From Spirochaetaceae bacterium (GTDB lineage Bacteria; Spirochaetota; Spirochaetia; SZUA-6; Fen-1364), in contig PMDT01000057.1 in NCBI GenBank assembly GCA_003154555.1, positions 1 through 11,305 of the forward strand: 11,305 bases of DNA, given 5' to 3'. Positions 1 to 5,989 of this stretch are shown piece after piece. A program made the position numbers and the translations under genes. Positions within the stretch are counted from its first letter, which is position 1. Every line of letters starts with the position of its first letter. The notes under the pieces were generated by a model. It was given only the letters and a program-made list of their open reading frames with translations. It did no database searches and was not told where the DNA came from.

Positions 1-174
1 GGAAGGGAAGACGATAGAAGTCTAGTTCGAAGAGATCCCCAGGCTCTCGCTGTCTCCTTCGGAGCCCAAATGTCGCCAGGAGCGACCGGGCTGCCGCCCT
101 TCGCACGGAGTACCGTGCTACGGCTATGGACAACCCCCTGAAAAGCCGACAACAATGGAGGGAAGGAGATTCGA
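1..174. other. Upstream region of the first gene, no gene supported
   Basis: No coding region can be supported here. One frame is open from base 1 to a TGA at 139-141, but its 46 residues show no recognisable motif. A perfect hairpin with a 6-bp stem (GCACGG at 103-108, loop AGTA, CCGTGC at 113-118) is present. It has no T-run after it, so it is not an intrinsic terminator. No convincing -35/-10 pair was found. The Shine-Dalgarno of the next gene lies at 163-168. Confidence 0.4.
163..168 (+). promoter_or_regulatory. Shine-Dalgarno AAGGAG fixing the start at 175
   Basis: AAGGAG lies 6 bases before the ATG at 175. It selects this start over an out-of-frame ATG at 155 and the ATGs just downstream, which are in other frames. 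Confidence 0.75.
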
Positions 175-1494
175 ATGCCGACGTGCCGGAACCATGCACA
201 TGCATCGATTGACCGCCGGATCCGGAGGCGCCGCCGGACCATCCTGTGCGCCTGCGCAGCCGTCCTGCTTGCCGGCATGCCCCTTGGGGCCCAGCAGGTG
301 GCAGCCCCCCAGACCGACACGGCGAACACCCTGTTCGTGTCGCACCTGAACGTCGAGCCGGTGGACTACCAGGTGAAGGTGTCGTGGCTCGATCCCCCCG
401 ATGCCAGGGGCATGTGCCTGGTCTACCGCGCCTCCGCGGAGATCACCACGCAGAACGTCGGCGCGGCGCGGCTCGTCGGAAAAGCCCCGACGGGAACTCA
501 GTATTTCATCGATACTCCCCCGGACCGAAGCGGCTACTATTACGCGGTCCTGTTCCAGGACCCCGCGGGAACCCTTTATCCCCTGGTCATCCCCTTCCGC
601 AACAAGACAAGCTCGCCCGTTGCCGCCACGACCTCCGCGCCGGAGGAAAAGCTCGCCGCGACCATCACGGGCATCACCGCCGCGCTCACCAGCAGCGGAG
701 ACGGGATCGCAATATCCTTCTCCACGTCGAGCCCGGGGCGTGATCTCCTTCTCTTCTGGGGCACGGCGCCGCTCACGGTCCCCGAAGATCTCGTGAAGTC
801 CACCTCGACTGTTTCACTGGACGCGGGTGCCACGCGCTACGTGCTCGCGGCTCTGCCCGGCGTGGATTACTGGTTCGCGGTCCTGGATTCCGGACTCTAT
901 AAGCTCGGCCAGGCCCCCCTTACAAAGGGAGCGAATACGACGGCCCGACCCGTCCAGCTTCCCGTCGGATCCGGGAGGATCTCTCTCTCATCGCCCGGCC
1001 TCGAGCGCCGCGCGCTCCCACTTCCCTCTCTCTCGCTGATTTACGACGTACAGTCCGGCGTCCTGCTCCCCGCGACGGAGGTCCCCGACCTGCCGCCCCC
1101 ACGGAAAGTATCCCCGGACACGGAGAAAGCCATCGGCCGGCTGATGCTTGAAGCCCCGCCGGCGCAATCGATGCGGCCGTCGCCGCAAGTGCTGCGATCC
1201 GACATGACCCCGACTCCGAGTGGAGAGATCGCGCGCCTCCAGGAGATCGTCCAGGGTCCATTCCTTGGCGGTGACATGGCGGCGGCGCAGAAGAGGCTCG
1301 GCGATTTCCTGAGCCTGCCGCGGTCCGCGGAGGTCAAGGCCCGCGCCCGCTTCTACCTTGGCCAGGTGTATTTCATCCAGGGACGGGATCGAGATGCGCT
1401 CCTGGAGTTCCTCGCGGCGGAAGACTATTTTTACCAGGAAAGTCAGGCCTGGATCGCCGCCTGCTTCGACAAGTTGGAGAAGATCGACCTGTAA
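175..1494 (+). CDS. Exported protein with two FN3-like repeats and a TPR-like C-terminus, function unknown
   Basis: 439 residues. I do not recognise a named family. The N-terminus is a long, arginine-rich signal sequence: basic residues about 14-21, hydrophobic core about 22-37, and a likely signal peptidase I site near Gly38-Ala-Gln. There is no lipobox. Two beta-rich segments follow (about 56-142 and 162-255). Each ends in an aromatic strand of the type YYYAVLF or YWFAVLD, which resembles degenerate fibronectin type III domains and suggests an internal duplication. Residues 260-350 are rich in Pro and Ser and probably extended. Residues about 352-436 are helical, with the pattern of tetratricopeptide repeats (for example ARFYLGQVYFIQGRDRDAL). 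A periplasmic or outer-membrane-associated scaffold is a reasonable inference. It is a separate transcription unit with its own terminator. Start chosen from the AAGGAG at 163-168. Confidence 0.8.
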   Translation: MPTCRNHAHASIDRRIRRRRRTILCACAAVLLAGMPLGAQQVAAPQTDTANTLFVSHLNVEPVDYQVKVSWLDPPDARGMCLVYRASAEITTQNVGAARLVGKAPTGTQYFIDTPPDRSGYYYAVLFQDPAGTLYPLVIPFRNKTSSPVAATTSAPEEKLAATITGITAALTSSGDGIAISFSTSSPGRDLLLFWGTAPLTVPEDLVKSTSTVSLDAGATRYVLAALPGVDYWFAVLDSGLYKLGQAPLTKGANTTARPVQLPVGSGRISLSSPGLERRALPLPSLSLIYDVQSGVLLPATEVPDLPPPRKVSPDTEKAIGRLMLEAPPAQSMRPSPQVLRSDMTPTPSGEIARLQEIVQGPFLGGDMAAAQKRLGDFLSLPRSAEVKARARFYLGQVYFIQGRDRDALLEFLAAEDYFYQESQAWIAACFDKLEKIDL

Positions 1495-1523
1495 GGCTAC
1501 GGCCTAGCTCCCGTGCATCCGCG

Positions 1524-1547
1524 GCCGCGGTACCCCGCGGCATTTTT
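1524..1547 (+). terminator. Intrinsic terminator of the exported-protein gene
   Basis: GCCGCGG (1524-1530), loop TACC, CCGCGGC (1535-1541), then ATTTTT. The 7-bp all-GC stem lies 29 bases after the stop codon. The T-run exists only on the plus-strand side, so it serves the plus-strand gene and not the convergent GH57 gene. CCGCGGCCGCGG at 1519-1530 is itself palindromic and could form a competing hairpin. Confidence 0.75.
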
Positions 1548-1574
1548 GCACTCGCTCGGCCTCGCCTTCCGTGG

Positions 1575-3605
1575 CTACGGCGCCTGGGTCTTTTCGAAGC
1601 CTACCGACATGTGATTCTCCCAGGTCTCCCTTGAGCCGAGCTCCAATCCCCAGAGCGGCACGAAGCAATGCGACTGGAACTCGCTCTGCCCGGCGCGTGA
1701 CGAGGTCCGCACAGGCACGCTCCAGGATCGGAAGGACTTTGCCGACGACAACGTGACGGAGACCTCGTTGCGCACGTCCCGCAGGAGCAGGGCGCCCACC
1801 CCGTCGATCTCCGCGGCATCGGAGCCGAATTCCATCTTCCGGTTCTCCTCGATCTGGAAAAGCCTTCCATGCTCGGGCCCGCGGGCGGCCAGGGAGAGAT
1901 TGATCTCCACCCCGAATGTCGTCCCCAGGTCGGTCTCGGCAAGATTCGTGACGCGATAGTAGACGTCGATCGAGCGGGGGCGGAAAACGAAACGCTTCTC
2001 AATGCGGACGGGAAGCGGGGCCCCGGCAACGAGCACGCAGCCGTCCCGGCGCATCAGGAGCTCGGGCAGAGCGCGATTGAGCTCCACCAGATCGTACAGC
2101 CCGCGCGCGAAATCCCCCGCCTCGCAATGACGACCCGCTTCGAAATCCGTGATCGAACAATCCGACGTGCAGAAATGGTCGATAAAGGCCTTGCGCGGAT
2201 AGGCCGCTGCCGCGCCGGGTTTCGGATCGGCGCCCGTCTCGGCGGGCAGATCGCGATCGACCATCGTGTCCAGGTAGTTCCAGGAGGCGGGAAGAAAGTC
2301 CAGCTCGAAAAGGGCCCCGCCCTCCGTGTGGATGTAGGCGTTGAGCTCCGAGCCCTGGTAGAGATATTCGATGCTTCCGTCCATGTCGAAATCGACGCCG
2401 ATGATCGATGGGGCGAATATCTCGGTGGCGCGTGTGATTTTCTCCGCCTCGATGAGGGACCTGTACGTGGCTTTGCGCAGCTCGTTCTCATATATTCCGC
2501 CCGCTTCTCCATGCCAGTAGGCGTAGTGGCATTGGCCCTTCCACAGCTCGTTCTGCGCGGCCTTCTTCTTGTACTTGTCGCCCCGCACCTGGCTCACCAG
2601 GACGTGGGTATTCATCATCTTGGCGTAGAGAAGCCATGCTTCGGGGTAACGCTCAAGAAAGTTTCGGAAATGCCCACCGACGACGAATTGCTCATCTGCG
2701 ACACCCGTCCGCCCGAGCAGGCGCGCGTACGCCTCCCTCCTGCCGGGAGCAAGGCTCCAGCTCATGATGCTCGCCGAGGCGCTCGCGGGAACGTAGAGCC
2801 TGTGTGTCGGTGGATGATCCTTGAGGAACTGCCCCGCCGTCACCGGCTCCAGCCAGTCGGCGTTCTCCGCGGCGCAGCGGACAAACTCCTCCAGCCAGCC
2901 GTCGCGCAGCAGCGTCGCCGCGGCTGTCGCCCCATCGTCCATGATGACTGCCAGGGGATGCCCCCCGCCGCCGGGTGCGTCAGGTTTCCCGGACGTCGAG
3001 GGCAGATGTCGCAGGCGCTCGATGACCTCCGCGGGCGACGAGGTCGCCGCAAGCCGGGACAGCCTGTCCGCGATGGGCAGGAGCGAAATGATCTTCCCCT
3101 GGTCTTCCATGATGGCGGGCTCCCACAGGAACCCTTCCGTGGCGCCCGCCAGGGCGAACTGCCCGTCGTCGATGAATGTGTAGTCGATGCCACTTGCGCG
3201 GAGCACGGAGGCGAGCGCCGGCTCCCACACCTTCTCCGCGATCCAGCAGCCACGCGGCCGGGTCTCAAAGCGCACGCGCAGCCAGGTCGTCATTTTTTCG
3301 AGTTGTCCCAGCTTGTCGTTCATCGGGAGCAGCGGCAGGATCGGGTCGTAATAGCCGCCGCCAAGGACCTCGACCTGGCCGCGACCGACCATTTCGCCCA
3401 GGAGTGCCAGGAACTCGGGATGTGCCTCCTCCAGCCACTCCATCAGGATACCGCTGTAATGGAGCGTCATGGGAAAGGCCGGGTACCGGTACAGCACCGC
3501 CAGGAGGGGCTTCAGCGCCTCCTGGTAGAGCTGCTCGGCCGATGCTTCGCTTCGCCCAAGGGGGAGATGGTTGTGCGTGCCGACAATGATGCCCGTCCGC
3601 CCCAT
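1575..3605 (-). CDS. GH57 family enzyme, 4-alpha-glucanotransferase / alpha-amylase type with C-terminal DUF1926 domain
   Basis: 676 residues, close to the roughly 660 of the Thermococcus litoralis 4-alpha-glucanotransferase, which it matches along its length. Such enzymes cut and transfer alpha-1,4-glucan chains in the cytoplasm; no signal peptide is present here. Visible landmarks: THNHLP at 10-15 (family HNHQP), GCWIAEKVWEP with the nucleophile Glu124, an Asp pair MDDG at about 222-225 (family HDDGEKFG), KGQCHYAYWHG with GGIY in the middle domain, and a beta-rich C-terminal DUF1926 region including FIDHF and FGVEINL. Two conserved sites are altered: HQP has become HLP, and the EKFG plus about six residues after DDG is missing. 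Activity or specificity may therefore differ from the family. The start has AAAGGAG five bases upstream. It is the last gene of the Rnf operon, an unexpected partner. Confidence 0.9.
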   Translation of the reverse strand: MGRTGIIVGTHNHLPLGRSEASAEQLYQEALKPLLAVLYRYPAFPMTLHYSGILMEWLEEAHPEFLALLGEMVGRGQVEVLGGGYYDPILPLLPMNDKLGQLEKMTTWLRVRFETRPRGCWIAEKVWEPALASVLRASGIDYTFIDDGQFALAGATEGFLWEPAIMEDQGKIISLLPIADRLSRLAATSSPAEVIERLRHLPSTSGKPDAPGGGGHPLAVIMDDGATAAATLLRDGWLEEFVRCAAENADWLEPVTAGQFLKDHPPTHRLYVPASASASIMSWSLAPGRREAYARLLGRTGVADEQFVVGGHFRNFLERYPEAWLLYAKMMNTHVLVSQVRGDKYKKKAAQNELWKGQCHYAYWHGEAGGIYENELRKATYRSLIEAEKITRATEIFAPSIIGVDFDMDGSIEYLYQGSELNAYIHTEGGALFELDFLPASWNYLDTMVDRDLPAETGADPKPGAAAAYPRKAFIDHFCTSDCSITDFEAGRHCEAGDFARGLYDLVELNRALPELLMRRDGCVLVAGAPLPVRIEKRFVFRPRSIDVYYRVTNLAETDLGTTFGVEINLSLAARGPEHGRLFQIEENRKMEFGSDAAEIDGVGALLLRDVRNEVSVTLSSAKSFRSWSVPVRTSSRAGQSEFQSHCFVPLWGLELGSRETWENHMSVGFEKTQAP

Positions 3606-3610
3606 TCACA

Positions 3611-3617
3611 CTCCTTT
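3611..3617 (-). promoter_or_regulatory. Shine-Dalgarno AAAGGAG of the GH57 gene, overlapping the rnfA stop
   Basis: The minus-strand AAAGGAG ends 5 bases before the ATG at 3605 and shares bases with the rnfA stop codon (3616-3618). It is the clearest ribosome-binding site in the operon, so GH57 can be translated independently of rnfA. Confidence 0.8.
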
Positions 3618-4209
3618 AACTGCCCAGGAGACGCAGCAGGAACGTACGATCGAAGGCCATGAACGCATACGCAAGCAGCCCGGCGGAAATCAGGTGGAGG
3701 GGAAAGCCCCGCAGCGCTTCCGGCGTCTGCTCGACGTCGAGCCGCTCGCGGATCGCCGTCATCAGCGCCGTCACGATGAAGTACCCCAACCCAGCGGAGA
3801 GGCCGACGACGACGCTCTGGGACGCGGTGAAGCCCGCGCGGGTGCTGATAAGCACGACGCCGATCGTGGCGCAATTGACGGCGATCTCCGGCAGCGATAT
3901 GCCGGCCGCGTCCAGCAGCCGGGGCATCGCGGCCCGCGCGAGGGCATGCAGGCCGAAAGCGAGCCCGGCGACCAGCAGCACGAAGACGGGCGTGCGCAGG
4001 AACGCGAAACCCAGCGGAGAAAGGACAAGGCTGTCCACGGCCCATCCCGCGAGGTTGGCCAGCGCCATCAGGACCGCCGTGAAGAGCCCGACGATCCGCG
4101 CCGTTCGCATGTCGACCGGGGCGCAGACCCCGGGGGAGACGCCGAGGAGCCTCGAGAGGATCACATTATCGACGAGCGAAAAAGTAAGGATGATGCCCAT
4201 CCAGCTCAT
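3616..4209 (-). CDS. rnfA: Rnf complex membrane subunit RnfA (RnfA/NqrE family), with an altered cysteine ligand
   Basis: 197 residues with about six membrane segments, the usual size for RnfA. Family landmarks are kept in order: LVDNVILSRLLG (family VNNFVL.. FLG), LRTPVFVLLV, ISLPEIAVNCATIG, TAIRERLDV, AFRG-like ALRGFP, and the terminal GLLAYAFMAF. In Rnf and NQR, this protein and RnfE/NqrD pair as inverted homologues and jointly hold an iron-sulfur centre in the membrane through four cysteines. Here Cys113 (VNC) is kept. The first cysteine of the family GLCP motif is Ser25 (GVSP); the only nearby cysteine is Cys29, four residues later. It starts in an ATGA overlap with the rnfE stop. The standard next gene, rnfB, does not follow. 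Family assignment is firm; a working metal centre is doubtful. Confidence 0.9.
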   Translation of the reverse strand: MSWMGIILTFSLVDNVILSRLLGVSPGVCAPVDMRTARIVGLFTAVLMALANLAGWAVDSLVLSPLGFAFLRTPVFVLLVAGLAFGLHALARAAMPRLLDAAGISLPEIAVNCATIGVVLISTRAGFTASQSVVVGLSAGLGYFIVTALMTAIRERLDVEQTPEALRGFPLHLISAGLLAYAFMAFDRTFLLRLLGS

Positions 4210-4892
4210 CGGGGGCCATCCTTCGACGACTCACCCGCCGTACCGGATGCCAGGCGCCGCTTCCGCGCCAGGCGCACAAGGGCGGCAAGGTAGCCCAGGC
4301 AGATCAAGCCGCCTCCGGCGAGCCCCAGCGCGCGGGCGGGGTCGTCGATCAGGCCGGGAACCGCGATCACTCCGCTGAACTGGCCGACGGGGAAAAGGGT
4401 CATGGTCCCGGCACCCAGCACTTCCCGCAGAATCGCAATGAGAATCAGGCAGGCCGCGAATCCGATGCCCCTGCCCAGCGCATCGGCAAGCTCGCGTCCC
4501 ATTGAGGTTCCGCTGTCCACGGCGCGCGTCATGCTGAGAACAAGGAAGTTCACGGCGATCAGGGGTGCATAGATGCCAAGACTCGCGCTCGCCTCCGGGT
4601 CGGCGCTCATGAGAAGGATTTCAAACGATGCCGTGAGCACGGAGCTCACGATGAGCGCAGAGAAAAAGCGGCCCTGCGGAGGCGAGGCGTCCTTCTGCGT
4701 CCCCGGGTTTCCCGCCCTGACGATCAGCGACATGCATGCGCGGGAAAGCAGGAGAACAGCGACAACACCCGCTGCCATCCACAGCGCGTCGATCACCCTG
4801 ACTGCCACGGCGATGGCAGGCGTGAGGCTCATGAGCAGGGCAAGCTCCCCATTGTACGTCGTCACGCCGCCGCGGGTCGCCGACGCATTCAT
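4206..4892 (-). CDS. rnfE: Rnf complex membrane subunit RnfE (RnfE/NqrD family), both conserved cysteines lost
   Basis: 228 residues, about six membrane segments. It aligns to RnfE through LALLMSLTPAIAVAVRVIDAL (family LLGLCPLLAVT..NAL), SLGIYAPLIAVNFLVL (family SLGIFIPLIVTNCIVV), ADALGRGIGF and AILREVLGAGTM (family LREIIGNGT), followed by a hydrophobic C-terminal half and a basic tail. In characterised RnfE and NqrD, the cysteines of the LCP and TNC motifs bind the membrane iron-sulfur centre with RnfA/NqrE. Here these positions are Thr24 and Phe116; I checked the codons as ACG and TTC. The hydrophilic loop at about 60-75 is specific to this protein. The start codon overlaps the rnfD stop (ATGA), which leaves no space for rnfG, whose usual place is between rnfD and rnfE. 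RnfA is excluded by the better match of the neighbouring gene to that family. Confidence 0.87.
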   Translation of the reverse strand: MNASATRGGVTTYNGELALLMSLTPAIAVAVRVIDALWMAAGVVAVLLLSRACMSLIVRAGNPGTQKDASPPQGRFFSALIVSSVLTASFEILLMSADPEASASLGIYAPLIAVNFLVLSMTRAVDSGTSMGRELADALGRGIGFAACLILIAILREVLGAGTMTLFPVGQFSGVIAVPGLIDDPARALGLAGGGLICLGYLAALVRLARKRRLASGTAGESSKDGPR

Positions 4893-5974
4893 TCCCTGCG
4901 CCCCCTGCTCAATGCCGTCGCGCGACCATCGAACCGGCTATCGATAAGCGGCACGACGCAGTTGCCCAGGACGATTGCAACCGCGACCCCGTCACCGAGA
5001 GAACCGAAAAATCTCATGACGAACGCAAGCACACCCAGGCTGATGCCAAAGATGATCTGCCCCCGGCTCGAAAGCGGCGAGGTTACAGGATCGCTTGCCG
5101 CGAAAAGAGCGCCCAGCACGATGCTCCCCGCGAACAGGTGGAATCCGGGTCCGCCCGACAACCAGCTCCCGCCGGATGCGATCCCGCCGAGCGCCAGCGT
5201 CAGGAAAAAAAAGGCGGAAAGAAAGAAAACAGGCACGCGCCAGCGGATGATCTTCCGTCGAAGCAGAAAGGCCGCTCCGACGAGGAGAAGCGGCACGGAA
5301 AGGGCCCCGATCGGACCGGGAGTGCGCCCGATCAGCATGTCGAAGGTTCCAGGCTGCAGAGCGGTCCCCAGGCCCGCGAAGACGTGCGTGTTGATCCAGG
5401 CAATGACCCTCGCGTCGAGATCGCTCCAGCGATAGCCGCTTGCCGCGAGCACCGAAAGCGGCGCGCCTCCTGTGGGCGAGGGAAGCGCCTGGCGCAAAGC
5501 CACCAGTGGCGGCAACGCGGCAGCATTGCGGGCGGCAAATGCCCCGGTCCAGCGGGAGGTCGAGCCCGGCCAGGAGAGAAGAGCAAAAAGCACGCCTCCC
5601 ATTGCCGGGTTCATCCAGTTTCGCCCGAGGCCGCCGAAACTCTGCTTGACGACCAGGATCGCAAATGCAGACGCCGCCGCCGGGACGTAAAGCGGTGTGG
5701 ACGGGGACATGAAAAGACCGACCAGGAGTCCTGTAAGAAACGCACTCCCATCGGTGATTGTCAGTTTCTTTAAAAAGAACGACGAGAGAAGCTCGGCAAG
5801 CAGCGCGGCGCCCACTGAAACGCAGAGGACGATGGCGGCAGGGACCCCAAAGAGGAATATGCCCCAGGCTGCCGCGGGAGCGAGTCCTGCCGCAACGAGC
5901 CAGGCCATGCGGGCGGATGAGGAGCGCATGCCGAGATGGGGTGCCGACGACAGGACGAGCCGGGCAGGCTCCAT
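4889..5974 (-). CDS. rnfD: Rnf complex membrane subunit RnfD (NqrB/RnfD family), covalent FMN site lost
   Basis: 361 residues and about nine to ten membrane segments. RnfD normally forms the ion-conducting core with a covalently bound FMN. Landmarks: VLSSAPHLGMRSS at the N-terminus (family SSSPHIRS), DGSAFLTGLLVGL at 75-87, KQSFGGLGRNWMNPAM at 110-125, IGRTPGPIGAL at 215-224, LGALFAASDPVTSPLSSRGQ at 287-306, and the end motif NCVVPLID. The flavinylation motif, usually S-G-A-T-P-L with FMN on the Thr, reads T-G-G-A-P-L at 168-173. The acceptor is thus Ala171 (codon GCG), with no Ser or Thr in register. I chose the ATG at 5974 because GAAGGA precedes it and MEPARLVLSS resembles the start of the family. 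An in-frame ATG at 5995 adds seven residues and overlaps rnfC. Confidence 0.88.
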   Translation of the reverse strand: MEPARLVLSSAPHLGMRSSSARMAWLVAAGLAPAAAWGIFLFGVPAAIVLCVSVGAALLAELLSSFFLKKLTITDGSAFLTGLLVGLFMSPSTPLYVPAAASAFAILVVKQSFGGLGRNWMNPAMGGVLFALLSWPGSTSRWTGAFAARNAAALPPLVALRQALPSPTGGAPLSVLAASGYRWSDLDARVIAWINTHVFAGLGTALQPGTFDMLIGRTPGPIGALSVPLLLVGAAFLLRRKIIRWRVPVFFLSAFFFLTLALGGIASGGSWLSGGPGFHLFAGSIVLGALFAASDPVTSPLSSRGQIIFGISLGVLAFVMRFFGSLGDGVAVAIVLGNCVVPLIDSRFDGRATALSRGRRE

Positions 5975-5983
5975 GGAAACATG

Positions 5984-5989
5984 TCCTTC
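5984..5989 (-). promoter_or_regulatory. Shine-Dalgarno GAAGGA supporting the rnfD start at 5974
   Basis: GAAGGA on the minus strand lies 9 bases before the ATG at 5974 and overlaps the rnfC stop codon (5988-5990). The alternative ATG at 5995 has only a G-rich stretch upstream. Confidence 0.5.

Noticed and set aside
103..118. Hairpin GCACGG-AGTA-CCGTGC as a terminator of an upstream gene
   Set aside because: The stem is only 6 bp and no T-run follows, so terminator function is not supported.
1495..1581. GGCTACGGC repeated at 1495-1503 and 1573-1581, with similar bases at 117-124 and, inverted, at 11205-11212
   Set aside because: Nine bases or fewer in a high-GC sequence, with no flanking similarity. 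It is probably chance and not enough to call a dispersed repeat.
1869..3662. Long plus-strand open frame (597 codons) opposite the GH57 gene
   Set aside because: It lies antisense to a gene with clear family motifs, its composition is Arg/Gly/Pro-rich and low in structure, and it has no Shine-Dalgarno or recognisable domain. It is a by-product of high GC codon use.
3571..4293. Plus-strand open frame opposite rnfA
   Set aside because: It is highly charged and repetitive in Arg, Asp and Glu, with no motif, and mirrors the rnfA coding sequence.
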